From: Isoetes taiwanensis
Taxonomy: Eukaryota; Streptophyta; Lycopodiopsida; Isoetales; Isoetaceae
Length of the DNA stretch: 64,000 bases
Assembly (NCBI GenBank): GCA_021234155.1
Contig: JAJEKV010000847.1
Location: forward strand, 1-64,000
Direction: 5' to 3'
In this document: positions 44,551 to 56,600 of the stretch, piece after piece
How positions within the stretch are numbered: the stretch's first letter is position 1
Layout: every line of letters starts with the position of its first letter
Position numbers and translations under genes: made by a program
The notes under the pieces: model-generated
Told to the model about the DNA's origin: nothing
The model's input: only the letters and a program-made list of their open reading frames with translations
Databases searched by the model: none

Positions 44551-44758
44551 CAGTCTAAACTTTTGCTCTTTGGATTCGGTTTCCTTCAACATGTTGTCAA
44601 TTACTTCTTGAATTCCAATGGAATGCCAGGAAGAGATACTTCCTGAAGAAAATTCAGTCTAAACTGTTGCTCTTTGGATTCTGGTTTCCTTCAACATGTT
44701 GTCAATTACTTCAATTCCAATGGAATGCCACGAAGAGATACTTCCTGAAGAAATATAT
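44551..44758 (+). repeat. 104-bp tandem duplicate in the SDR copy 2 3' flank
   Basis: CAGTCTAAACTTTTGCTCTT (from 44551) and CAGTCTAAACTGTTGCTCTT (from 44655) head two units that share AACATGTTGTCAATTACTTC and GAGATACTTCCTGAAGAAA. A degenerate third version lies at 45369-45500 in the duplicated block. Confidence 0.85.
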
Positions 44759-44848
44759 GTTTAGGGCATATGATATTTTGCCCAGATCTATATGGGCTCA
44801 CACACTTTGCTATGATAGATATCTAGAATACAACAGTTTGAGATGTGG

Positions 44849-45322
44849 TATGCTTCATCCGCACTACCCTAAAATTCAAGATACAAGCATAGAAGACGGG
44901 GGTGAAATTTCTCATGTGAATTCAAGAGGTGCATTTCTGGTATTTTGGGAAGCTGCAAGAAGAATTGTGAGAGTAAAGGGGGAAGGATTTTGAACGTTTC
45001 AACCAGTGCTCTGGTTATTCTGCCTCCTGGCTATGGCTCTTATGTGGCTAGTGTGGAGGCCATGACCAAGGTCTTGGCAAAAACTTAAAGGAACTGGAAT
45101 TACTGCAAATTGTGTAGCTCCTGGTCCTGTAGCAACAGAGCTGTATTTTACAGGAAAGAGTGGTTCGTTCATTCAGGCTATTATTGATGCTACCACTCTT
45201 GGAAGATTAGGAGAACCTAAGGATGTTGCAGAATTTGTTCTGTATGCCGTATGCCGTGAGTGATGAAGGTGAGTGGCTTAATGGACAAGTTGTTAGATTG
45301 AATGGGGGTATGAGTATGCGTG
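44849..45322 (+). pseudogene. SDR copy 3, 5'-truncated by the tandem duplication
   Basis: Homology starts abruptly at the codons for GMLHPHYPKIQDTSIED, equal to residue 99 of copy 1, with unrelated sequence upstream. The first half of the enzyme, including the cofactor motif, is missing. Copy 3 also lacks nine bases (ACCAAAGCA) at about 45050, which deletes the lysine of the YxxxK active site. It has a shortened GCAAAAACTTAAAGG junction and an 8-base duplication ATGCCGT at about 45245. It cannot encode an enzyme. Confidence 0.9.
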
Positions 45323-45589
45323 CCCGTAGTAAATTGTCACTCGAAGTCTAGTATTATTAATTATGGATTCATTCTAAACTTTTGCTTTTTGGATTCCGGT
45401 TTTTTTCAACATGTTATTCTGGTTTTCTTCAACATGTTGTCAATTACTTCTTGAATTCCAATGGAACGCCAGGAAGTATCCTCCTGAAGAAATATATGTT
45501 TAGGGGGATATTTTGCACATATCTATATGGGTTCACACACTCTGCTATGATGGATAATTTCTTCTAGAATACAACAATTTGAGATGTGG

Positions 45590-45861
45590 ATGTTGTAGTG
45601 TTGGAGGTGTTGATAATGTGAGAGAGTTAGAAACAGAGGTGGTTATGTTAGAAGAGAGGTTGATTAAAAACTTTCTGAAGTATGTGGTCTTGTTTTTAGA
45701 TGCCTTTTGAAACCATAGCCGTCAAGGGTCGAGAGAATGTACAAGCTGAATGCCATCTGATAGGTTGAAAGTGTGCGCCGTCTCTTTGGCATATGGGTGA
45801 TGCTTACTTTTTTCCCTTCTCTTCTGTAGCCTGTAGCTGCACATTTATATAGCAGTTATGT
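45590..45861. other. spacer between SDR copy 3 and foldback element FB-2
   Basis: Nothing is recognised here. It starts directly at the end of the duplicated unit. Confidence 0.5.
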
Positions 45862-46264
45862 GGCGTAGGATAGTCTTACCCTTGATTGGGAGATCCCGGA
45901 GGGGTGTGATCACGGAGGGGCCAGGGGATCCCGGAGGCGTGTGATCCCGGGCGGGATCCCCCTGCTCCTTATGATAGCTAAAAAAAAAAAAAGCCCCTTG
46001 TAGTGAAAATCAGCCAAGTTTTCATATGCATTTTTCTTTGATCCCTCCCGGAATCGAGGCTTTGCGGTTTTTTGTCTTGAGGTTGGTGGGAATGGGCTTG
46101 AGAAGAGCTCTAGTTTGATGCCAAGGAGGAGAGAGAGGGTGGCCCATTGCTATCGACCTAGTTATCAGGTGGGATCCGTCCTCGGGATCACACCGTCCTC
46201 TGGGATCCGGGCCCCGGGATCACACCTCGGGATCCCCAATCAAGGGTAAGACTATCCCTGAGCC
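45862..46264. mobile_element. foldback TIR element FB-2 (403 bp, non-autonomous)
   Basis: The same family as FB-1: identical outer end GGCGTAGGATAGTCTTACCC, TTGATTGGG, GATCCC-rich arms, and the same centre (A-run, CCCCTTGTAGTGAAAATCAG, TTCATATGCATTTTTC and AATGGGCTTGAGAAGAGCTC). The right end reads GACTATCCCTGAGCC. No clean 8-bp duplication is seen; TTATGT occurs near both edges but is offset. It lies 272 bp after the SDR duplication, so FB-1 and FB-2 bracket the SDR block in the same orientation. Confidence 0.85.
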
Positions 46265-47532
46265 TTGATTATGTCCACACATCATTGATGATGTGTAGCA
46301 TCTAGTCGAGAATCATATAACTGGAAACGTCCAAATAAAAGACTAATGATTCCCTGAATCCATTTTGTTTGAAATGAAATCGCATCGTATTTGCACTTAA
46401 CTCTTCATTTTTTAAACTACAAATAGAAGAATCTTAAGTGAAGAATAGATGTTTGGTGCCTTTTAGCAACTCCGAAAGCGAGGAAATTTTTGCGAGAGAA
46501 TCCATATTGATTCTCATTTTTTGGAGATTCTTACAATTTGGTATCTACTTCTAGGTAGATATGACGATGAAGAAATCATCTAAGGCCCAGATTCACTTTG
46601 GCGTCAAAATTGACCTTTGGAAGTTGAAGATGGGCCAATCTTATTCGAGCATCAAAATGTATCTTCTTCTTTGTGATTCCATTATCGGAGGTATTTGAGC
46701 ATGAGATTTTGCCGGATGAGGATGTGGATGCTATAAGTAGCCGCTTAACTATCGGGGATTCCTCCGTCTTTTTGCGGCAACAACAATCGCCACTCTGCGG
46801 ATCTTGACACGAATTAGAACAACGAAGTAGATCTTGTTGTGGAAGAACTATCTTTTGCCGTGATGGAATCAAACATCGATTCACGATAGATATTTTTTAA
46901 GGCATTTGATGCTACATGGCTAATTGCGATACCGGTTAGAAATCGGGCCTAAAAAGTCTCCTACGTAATGAAATAATACATGGAAAAGATAGAAGAGGAT
47001 CAGAACCTAGCCATAACAAATAGGCAAACACGAATATGAACAATGAAGCGGAAATTTTTTCACACAAACTGGAAAAATTCATATATAGAAACATTCATAT
47101 CTTCCAATGCTAAAAGGTGAGAATCGCCTTATGTCTTTGGCCTCAAAAAATTTGATTTATGGATGAATGATATCTTTTGCATGCATTGTAGAATAAACTT
47201 CGTAGGGAGAACTCCAGGACTAGGCTTAGAGGTGAGTTATTTAGCTAATACCTCCAAGAGGGTCAATTATAGATTTGAAATTCATGTTGTACCAAAGCAT
47301 CCTAAAAAGAAAGGAATATTTGGAAGTTCTAAATGTGAAAGTTATCATTTAGCAAGCATGCATATTTGCATGCACAAATAATGAAAAGAATTGAACACTG
47401 AATTGAACACTGTCGAGTCTTGCATCATTCTACTGCATTTTAGTAAAAAGCTTAAGGATCAATTTTCCTTGCCACGATGACCATGGATTGCAATAATTGC
47501 AGTCCCTAACACTGTGTTCTTTCATAACCATC
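46265..47532. other. no gene recognised
   Basis: AT-rich sequence. The 102-codon minus frame (46576-46884) has a cysteine-rich CSNSCQDPQSGDCCC patch but no recognisable domain. The + frame 47163-47381 is also unassigned. Confidence 0.35.
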
Positions 47533-47757
47533 TTATGTGCATCCTTTAGGGCATCTCATAAACATCTTACGTGCATCCTCTAAACTTATGCATTTGCTAC
47601 ATATGATTGTAGTCCCAAGAACAATCTCAAGTTCCAGGCATCTAGTCAAAATGCTTGTGTGAGTTGAGCCACTCTTTTCTAGAGAAGTTCGGGAGGTACA
47701 CACATTCAGCATCTTACCCGATGAAGCCCATGCTATCCCTCTCACTTCTTTAAGCAT
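47533..47757 (-). pseudogene. PPR-like fragment
   Basis: The 74-codon frame reads TSILTRCLELEIVLGTTIIC and then SKCISLEDARKMFMRCP. It resembles the PLS-class PPR run 'D(V)[26 protein letters not shown]', with the ALIDMYAKC part shortened. Only one to two repeats survive. It is a second PPR-like scrap besides the one near 36.3 kb and not obviously of the same gene. Confidence 0.5.
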
Positions 47758-50700
47758 GCCAAATAAAGCTTTAATATATCAATGTCCATTATCCAAACAT
47801 GATATAGTTGCCCAGTTCACAAACAACAATATCAGCAACACTATACTGATTTCACAAATATGAGATGAAAGATTAGTGTTGACTTAAAACAAATCATCAG
47901 GTTATTAGCAAAGCAAAGTAAGTGTCTATCTCTTTTTGTTCTAGTTAATGTGAGTAATGCACCATAAGTTTTGGAAAATTTTCCATTGTGAGACTATTTA
48001 GTTGGGCTGATATTATGACTTCAGAAAGGAATGCCAAATATGGCTCTCTATCTTCCTATCTTTGTTCCTTTTACAATTGGTAAGATCTTCAATCTGCATC
48101 TTTGGAGGAATTGGCAGGTTATGTTAGTGCATGATTGTGTTGGTGTTTTAGAGATTCCTTGTAGTTATGGTATCTGTATAGAACACAAATGAGCACTAGA
48201 GGGAAGGGAAGTATATTACCCACTATTTGTAATCCTCAAAGACTGGAGTTGTTGCTAGGTCTAATTCTAAGATTTGAATCCAAATTGACACATCTAAGCA
48301 TGTGGAAACAGTTTTTTACTGACCTCTCTGATATTATTTGATATTAAGGTAGTTCACTGTTCTCTAGAAAAGAATGTTGATAGATATTCAAAGCTTGGAG
48401 TTGAGCTTCTAAAATTGATTCAGTACTGCACTTTGCAATTATGTTGGTACTAAACTTTGCGATCCTGTACATTAGCATTATGCAAATATTGGAGAGTTGG
48501 ACTTGCAACTATATGTTCTTATCACATTGAAAAATCATTCTGGTAGAGGTTCTTGACGACACATTGTTAGCCACAGAATGGCCTGTTTGTCTTTTTGTTA
48601 GCTTGAGGATGTTGGTTGCTTCTTTAAAATGTTGATCAAGAGGAATATCAAATAACATGATAGACATACTGATAGGCATGTCAAAGTGGAATAAAGATTA
48701 TGTGTATCCATTTGCACCCATACAACATTTGACTTTGCTGAGGATTCAGAAAGTGTGTGAGCAGACCATGCTAAAGGTATACGTTGGAGGAAGAATTTAC
48801 GAGAGGACATTTCTGCATCATGTGTAGTTTTTTTTCTATATAATGATTCTGAAATTCCTTTTTCATGGGAGATCATATACTTGTGGCAGTGTAACAGTAA
48901 GCTCTGTCAATTTGCAGCAGACATATGTGGTGGTTGATTTGCATCAAATGACTATTAGCATGAGCTAATTCCAGTGTATTTGCCAACTGATGCATGTTAT
49001 GATATTTCAGAAAGCAAAGACGTGGCCAATGATTGAAAATATGGGAAAGATATAGGTATGTGTCGTTGGCCCACATTTCACAAGCCAAGGATGAATAGAT
49101 ATGTCTTGCTACAGTATTCATCTTTCAAAGCCTAAACAATAAGGCATGGTTAGTGGTCTTCATAATTATGAAAATGGAACTGAGAAATAAAGGAATTTGG
49201 AGGTACTCAAAACCAACAAAGACAATTTGAAGAAAAGATGAACAAAAACAATTTCACTATGTAAAAACTGACCTCTATTACTGTACCTACTGGGCCACAT
49301 TACTAAGGCCTTATGCTCTGCTGCAATAAATGTCTGGCCAGCTCATCTTTGGATTTGAAGAGGATTAGTTATCAGCTCACAAAGTTCACTCATGGTGGCA
49401 TTAGTATTTTAAGGCATTTGGGATGCCAAAACATATTCGAGATTGCATACTGATTGCATTATCATAAAACCTATTTCATCTCATCTAGCCACTTTATAGT
49501 TTGCATGAATCTTTATGCACGTTGTCCATATCAATGCTACAATGTTGATGCTCCAAAACCTAAATATGGTCCCATCTTGATTGTACTCAGGTACCGATCT
49601 CAATGATCGAATGTTTCGGTTGCAAAAAGGTACTTAAATTTTTTCATTGAATGCATATACCTATGCTGATATGATAAATGAGGAATTCTACGTCTTTTAT
49701 TTCAATGGGTATATCTACCATAAAAATTGGCTCTATGTAGAAAGACATCATTGGGCGCATGAGATCCAATGAAGAGGACTGCCTAATTAACAACATGCCA
49801 TGTGGGGCTGATGTTATATCCACCTAACATTTGGGATCCAAATATTTATTCGTGTTTTGCTTATTGTGTGATGGCATGTCTATGAGTAGATTAGCAATTG
49901 TGTGCTACCATATGGCCATAACCAACCTAAAACATTGTGCCATCTCCAAAACCTTTGATCTGTAAAAGGGGAGACCAGAACCATCATCTCACACGGCGGC
50001 TTTTTGTGCAAATCGGTCTTGTGGCGGTCGAAAAGTGCTTGGATGAGAATTTAAAAGCTTGTGAAGGATTGGATCAATGAAAATCGGGCCTATGGCGAGC
50101 TGAATTTATCAGATTTGAGGAGAGTATGCATGCTAGGTTGAAAATGCTTGGAAATCCGAGAAGAATGGACGAATCTGCGGATCCTTTTCATCCGCATTCT
50201 TTCATCATGCCTCCCTTCTTTCGTCCTTTGCTCGCATTTTTGGATCTCGACTCTCCATAATTTGTGAAGTTTTTTCGTTTTGGGTCAATTCGATTGGGAG
50301 CTATGGCTATGGGATCTTCTTGGAAACAAAGAGTCCAAGTGGTACAAAGGATCTTCTCAAAGGTATGTACCAAATTTTAAATTTCAAGCATGGGCGGGGA
50401 AAAAAGGCGGGGTATTAGAAAAAAGCGGGATAAAAAAATACGTTGAAAAAAAAGTGTAAAATAAATGCTACAATAGGATTATATTTTGACGTTTATTTAT
50501 CGTCCCAATTCTCTTTTTTTGTAATAGCTTACTATGTTTACCGTTAAACATTATATTGCCATGGTGCACGTTTTCTAGGCATATATTTTTATTCTAAGGT
50601 AAAAATTTAACTTTTCAAAGATCATGATATACTTTACACCTTGTTTAACCCATTTTGAAGGTTTAAGACACAAAATGGGGGCAAGTACTATTTGATGCAC

Positions 50701-50900
50701 ATGGTCATCCTCTATAGTTCCTAACACAATGTAAAGGTTTACATATTAATAGATTTAATGCATAGGTCTAATAGGTTTAATGCACGGTTTACATTCGTTT
50801 TAATCATTTCAATGTGCTTTTCATAGGTATATTACATAGATTTACATATTTTTAATGTATATCTTTCATAGGTTTAATGCCTAGGGTTTATATTGGTTTT
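47758..50900. other. no gene recognised
   Basis: Long AT-rich intergenic stretch. Minus frames at 48598-48876 and 48873-49121 (92 and 82 codons) lack any domain. No paired repeats, tRNA genes or element ends were seen. Confidence 0.4.
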
Positions 50901-50904
50901 AGAT

Positions 50905-51231
50905 TGCGAAGTCGAGAAAGGCTCTAGGACTTGCGTTTTTCACTCTGGTGCCTTTCTCGGCTCGGGGCCTTGAGGGTCTTTCTCGAGAAAGGCCCTCAAA
51001 AACTTTTTTTTTCCTAGTTAAAAAAAAAAAAAGTTTTTTTTGCGCCGAGCTCGTTCTGGGCTTCGGGTTGAGAAAGGCCATTAGAGGGGCCTTGAGGGCC
51101 TTTCTCAACTCGGCGAAGTCGAGAAAAAGTCTTCGTGACCTGCCTTTTTCCCAAAATTGGCCCAGAGACTGCGTTCGAGAGAGGCCATCTGAGGAGCCTT
51201 GTCGTGAAAGGCCCTCAAAAAAGCTGGATAA

Positions 51232-51271
<40 letters not shown>

Positions 51272-51330
51272 TGGATCTAAGCTACATTTCTCGACTCGCG
51301 ACCTCAGAGAGTCGAGAAAGGGCCTCAGAC
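50905..51330. repeat. hairpin-rich patch built of GAGAAAGGCC motifs
   Basis: GTCGAGAAAGGC, its inverse GCCTTTCTCGACTC, and variants occur about ten times in both orientations (50911, 50951, 50975, 51071, 51097, 51119, 51177, 51206, 51284, 51310). Several neighbouring pairs form perfect stems, for example GGGTCTTTCTCGAGAAAGGCCC at 50964-50990. Two poly(A/T) tracts and the T37 run interrupt the patch. Frames across it are by-products. It is probably a compound of foldback repeats. Confidence 0.65.
51234..51270. repeat. T37 homopolymer
   Basis: An uninterrupted run of 37 T, the longest homopolymer in the window, lies inside the hairpin-rich patch. Read on the minus strand it is A37, which would suit a retrotransposed tail, but no retrocopy is recognised upstream. 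Confidence 0.9.
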
Positions 51331-51880
51331 CTACAATCTTCAGAAGTGGACCTTAGAATTGGTTGTTTTCTTATTTGTATTGTCCGTAGCATCACTTGCA
51401 TTAACTTGATTTTGCCTTTCGACACGGATCACTTGACGAGAAAGGACATGATCGAGAGCCATGGAAAGGCCTGTTCATTGAGGGAAAGAGGCCAGAAGAG
51501 GTTGTTGACATGCATTGGTGGAGACTAGCGTGTTGATTTCTATTCTCTTCAAGTTGCTCTTGTGACTTGGAACACCTCGGACCTTGCTCGTATCTTTGTT
51601 CGATGGGTGGTGTCGCGAAGATGATGTAATATTTGTGTCAGAAGCGTTCATGGTATCTTCAACCATTGTAAAATACAATGTAATGAAATTATTTATGAAT
51701 AAAAATTTAGGGCGGATCGGCACTTTGTTTTCTGAGAGATAGCATTTTCATTGGTTTTAGTTGTGCTCTTTATCTTCTCGACTTTCGCTAACCGAGAAAA
51801 GTAGACCACGTAATTTTCCTTAACATTTTTTTTTCACACGGCATCTTCTAAAAGCAATAATGCGGTTTTAAAAGTTTCCC
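51331..51880. other. no gene recognised
   Basis: The 82-codon minus frame (51475-51723) has no domain. It may be part of the decayed hAT element that follows. Confidence 0.35.
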
Positions 51881-52730
51881 TCATCCTTTTCGTAAAATAA
51901 AAGGGTTCCAAAAAAGTGGGAATGGAATGAGATCCACTTTAATTAAATCGACTTTCATGAAGTTTATAAGGTGGTCCTTGTTTACATTGCTCCAACTATC
52001 GGTCACTAGTGAAGCCCGGCCTGGATTGATAACACGACACAACTTCACCCTCTCGACCATTTTCCCGTGTATTTCGCCGAGCATTTTGTTATTGGCATGC
52101 TTGTATAAAGGCAACACGAAAGCCAACCCGTTTGGCAACTTCTTGGAAGGCTTCTTTCATTGCTTTGTATTCTAAGACATGTGGAGACAATCAGGCATAT
52201 AAAATGCCTCTATGACCTTCAATTGTGTCTTCTTGGTTAGTCGATGTTAAACACTTTGGTTAACCCTCATTTGTTTAGTTTGTCTTTCCACTATTTCAAT
52301 TGTCTCGCCATTCGTTTTTTTTTTTGCTTAACCCTATTGACCTAGTCCATCCTCCGATTTTGGTACATTGGAGCTGCAGAAGGGGTGGTGTAATTGATCT
52401 CTTCTGCTTTGCACGGTTCTTGACTATCCCTTGGCTGTGTGTTTTGCTGATGTTCTTTTTTTTCGAGACAACACTTTGATTGCATCTTGTCGTAGGTCGA
52501 TAGATCAAGATAAAGTTTGCACCTCAATTTTAGAGTCCCATAAAATATGAGCTCGAATTCTTGTCGGAGATCCATTTATTGGCGTGTACCCACAAAATAC
52601 ACATTGCCACTCATTCTGACCAAACTCCTTCACAAATGCCCACTCTGGACCTCTCCTTCGGCCACCAGTATTTCGACATACACTTCTTCCACGCGCCGCA
52701 ACCCCCGGCCCTGCCATGACCACGCTGGCC
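51881..52730 (-). pseudogene. hAT-family transposase remnant (BED finger plus DUF659-like)
   Basis: The upstream frame (52723-52505) reads WAFVKEFGQNEWQCVFCGYT, then GSPTRIRAHIL. This is a BED-type zinc finger (W...F....WxCxFCG...RIRxHL), the DNA-binding front of hAT transposases. The downstream frame (52138-51881) reads MLGEIHGKMVERVKLCRVIN, then GRASLVTDSWSNVNKDHLIN. The motif (T/S)DGWSNxxxxxLINFM is typical of the DUF659 domain that follows the finger. The parts between (52575-52296) are frameshifted. The C-terminal dimerisation block is not found. It cannot make a transposase. Confidence 0.75.
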
Positions 52731-53603
52731 CTCTCACCCCGGATGATGATGCATGACCATCTGGCGGTGCACGATGTAGATCATGACCCAGCTGCCATTC
52801 TGCTACTATCTAAAATTCTTGTCTCGCTCGCTATTCTAAAGACTCACAATCGTCCGGAACTAAAGACCGGCGTGTATATATGCGACGGTGCAAGCTCACT
52901 ACACATATGTTACATCGACGTTTTTTTGTTCGGCGTAAGGAGGGAAGGACAAGAACCTATATGTCTCTAAGAAACAAGGTAGGAACCCAAGGTCGAAAAA
53001 CTATGGGAAGGAGTAATCTCACTTCACGTATTTCGGTGTCAGGCCCCGAACACAAAACCCACACCTCAGCTGACCATTTCCAAGGAGTATGTTGACTCAA
53101 TCTGGTAGCCAACGTTCGAGGTGAATTCTAAGGCTAAACATGTTTTCCTTATATATAATAATATACACGCAAAAAGCGGACCAAACAATGGCGCAAAACT
53201 TTTTTTCCCTTAACAAAATGCCTAAAATGCTTTGCAAATATTCGCGATCCTTGAAACAATCGCTCATTACGAAAACATTTTGGCGTAGTTTAAACTTACG
53301 CCAAGTTTAAAAATTTTAAATGTAAAAAACAATCCATCGCATCACGTAAGCAAAACTGAAGGCGCGAACCGAAAATGGTTTCAATGTTTTGTTTTATGCC
53401 AAAATTTCGATGCTAGAAATGTTTTTGCCATATTAATTTACATATTATACTTTAAATTTGTGTCAGATCTTTGAATAATATGTATTGCATACAAAAATGT
53501 ATCTGAGATTGAATCTATCCTGTTTATATATGGGAACCACCTTGTTAAAGTCATCAATCAAGTGGGTGTCTCATAGCTAGTGTAAATATTTTTGCAACCA
53601 AAG

Positions 53604-53606
<3 letters not shown>
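52731..53606. other. no gene recognised
   Basis: Nothing beyond short frames. The 5' flank of the hAT remnant probably lies here, but no terminal inverted repeat was identified. Confidence 0.35.

Positions 53607-53656
<50 letters not shown>
53607..53656. repeat. (GA)n microsatellite
   Basis: About 50 bases of uninterrupted GA repeats, with a degenerate purine-rich continuation to about 53740. Confidence 0.95.
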
Positions 53657-53659
<3 letters not shown>

Positions 53660-56600
53660 CTTTCCCACATGATTGAATTTTTGCATGAGAGACGATGAGA
53701 GGTGATGAGAGATGCGAGAGGGAGGTGAGAGTGGGGAAAACCCACTCTCACCTTTTATGCCCGAGAGTCATTTTTTTTGCTTAATATGGACGGGCCAAGC
53801 GTTTCCCATCGGTTTCCTACCGTTAAGTTTAACCCCACGCGGAATGTTTTTCGCTTGCTAAAATGGCATTTCTCACGAATCTCCCTCTGCTCTCCGTTGG
53901 TGATGGATCTTTGTTCCCGTTCTCCTCGAGCTTCTTACGCAGATCCCACCGGAGCAAGGTCGATTGTCGCCGAGGTATGCATTACTACCTAAGAATTTAA
54001 GATTCTCGCATTCCATTTCAAAGATAATTCGATTTCCTTTTGTAATGAAGATTGGATGCCAAAAACAATAAAACTGCATTTTATCTTCATTGCTTGCGTG
54101 ATTTCTAAGTTCGTACTTGTAAAGCATGACAAGGGTTCAGATCATTCAAAGGCCTTCGTTCCTCCAAGGCGTGAAAAGGAATTTCAGCCAAGAAAGGCAA
54201 AGAAAATGACCGGATCGGTCTCCCCCTGTAATTCATGGACTTCCCGCCCAAAAGAATCAAAGAGGAGTAGAAGCAGTCGGATTCCCAGGTTGTTTGTGCT
54301 AGAAGGACAAACTTTGAGGCAACGCAAGTAAGTCAAGACTCGCTTTCCCGAAAGTCCCAAGCATTAGTAGTTGTAGATCCAAATTCGATACAATGGTCCC
54401 GGAAGCAAAGCGTAAATCACCATTGATTGGTCTGATGAAGCCATCCAGTGCATTATTGAACCATCTAATGGAATTCAAGGCACATAACAATGGTAGCATC
54501 AATCTTTCCAATTCCCAATGGAAAGAAATTCGGAAAGACTCATGCCCATAGTACCGTGTTTAGTTGAATTGAGGCAGTCAAGAATAAATGGGACAAGTTA
54601 CAATCTAAATTCAAGGACGAAAATATATGAAGGCCCGTAGCGAGGGGGCGAGCCCTCTTCTTGGCAAAGGGTATGAGAAGATGGAAGAATTGAGAACAAG
54701 TTGCACTAATCACATGCATCTCCCCGTGCGGAGATGATGGTGCATTTGGGGAAGAAGCATTCCATGTCTTGGAGATGCATTCATCATACCAGAAAATTAT
54801 ATGCCGTAATCATTCTATGAAACCTTTGGAACCAATTCAAGATTCCAGAAGAGCAATTGAGATTCCAAACACGGACCCTCCATGTAATAACACGTAACCC
54901 CTTGAAACACCTTCAAGCCCGAACACAAATGGTGGAAATTCAAACAAGATTCCCAATTCTCGCTTGATAAAGAAGGCGGCATGAAATAAGTCCAAGATCA
55001 GCGGCTTGTGCAGCGTACCGAGTTGTAAACGATCTCAAGGAAGAGATCCAGATTGGCTATTGATGAGGACATAGCTTCGAATCAAGTGAAATGGCAACTT
55101 CGGTTTGGGGCAAAGAAGACAAGAAATTAGAGTTCATGAAAGATGATTCCATGCTAAAAAATTGAATTGGTAAAGAGCTGGAAGAAATGAGATCCGCTCA
55201 TAGCACGAAAATTGCGTAATCCATGGCTATATGACTCAAAGCATTTGCCAAATGACCAAGGAGACTTTGTTTCGAAATTGCAAAACTTTCAAAGATCAAA
55301 ACGTGGAAATTGAAAGGCTTGTAAGTATTTTTAGTTTGCAATGGCCTTGTATCTTTGTTCTTTATTGTTAGATGTTGTATTTTTTTTCCCCGCCAAATCC
55401 CATTGGAATTGCAACATTCGAGGTTGATGGCGGGGAAATTGTAGTCCGACATAGAAAGTTGCCGCCAAGTTGTCGACCAGTCATAGTGCGTAATTGGGCA
55501 TATAAACCATTACATTTCAGGACCATTAGATTTCATGGCATTTGCCTTTTTCCTTAGATATCGAGCCATAATTTCGTTGTACCATACTACCATTAGATAG
55601 CAGACTTTATAAATTATGTCCTCGATTTGTGTGCCAACATTTTCTTTTCCTATTCTACGTTTCCTGAGGAGATGGCCCAAGGCGTAGGAGTTCGTGAGCG
55701 CCAGATTCGGCGCCATCCTTCTCCACGCCATCCTCCTCCTCCTCGGATTTCGGACAATATGTCTCGAGGCGATTGTAAATTCCTCATGCATTGTCGAGGG
55801 AGAATGAGCTTCACATCTTTGAATCACGCGAGAAAAGACTCATAACTCCATAACCTGCACAAGCTTTGGTGCGATGATTTGGACATGGGCATTCGAGTGG
55901 AGCCCGAAAGTTATTCGAGTGGGCTATGAACGCTCCGGATTCGCGAAGGTCCATGTCGAGTTTACCTTTAATGAAGATTTTCTCGGTCTTTGGGTTATGA
56001 TGGAGATCAAAACACCCGAGACAAGTTGTGTTGCATGTTGAAGACGGCCTCTTTTTTTGTTTTGTTCTTCCTTTTCTTCAGCTTTACAGGTTTCTTTAGC
56101 TTTACAGGTTTCCTTTTGTGGAAGATGAATCCCCTGGAACACCCCTTTTTTTGTAAAAATACAGCAAATGTTGCTGTTGTACATGTTTTTTGGAGTAATA
56201 GAAAGGACAAACAGTTCCCTGTAACTTCATTTTGTAGTACCTTCATTTAGTTTTTTCACTAACAGATTTTGTGACAGGGACAAGTGAGCTTGGATCTGTA
56301 GCAGGGACAGAAGAGCTTGAATCTGAAGCTTTGAAGTGGGGTTGCTGATATCCCTTTTTTTTCTTAAGTACATGCAGTGTAGTTAGAACTCGAGACTTAC
56401 TTTTCATTGTTCAAGATTGTTTCATTCATTAGCACTACATTTGAGTGCATGCATACATTTGTGAACCCGATTCAATGAATACAATTGAGTTTTTTCGTTT
56501 CACTGATATCTGATGTGTTTGAGTACTCTACTTTATGTTAAGTTTCTGCAAAGCAAAGAATGTCATGCAAAGAAAATTTCTGCCACAAACAATGCAAGTA

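Larger units (their letters stand above)
44014..45589 (+). repeat. tandem duplication of an 835-bp SDR-plus-3'-flank unit
   Basis: Unit A (44014-44848) runs from TATGCTTCATGCTC inside SDR copy 2 to TTTGAGATGTGG in its 3' flank. Unit B (44849-45589) starts TATGCTTCATCCGC at once and ends again in TTTGAGATGTGG. The junction is therefore at 44848/44849 and has a shared GG. Unit B is shorter (741 bp), mainly because it holds only one legible copy of the 104-bp sub-repeat. Confidence 0.88.

Noticed and set aside
45862-46264. TTATGT as a target duplication of FB-2
   Set aside because: The two occurrences are offset relative to the element ends and are not 8 bases long.
50948-51280. 110-codon + strand ORF
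   Set aside because: It is made of the hairpin motifs and ends in poly-phenylalanine from the T37 run.
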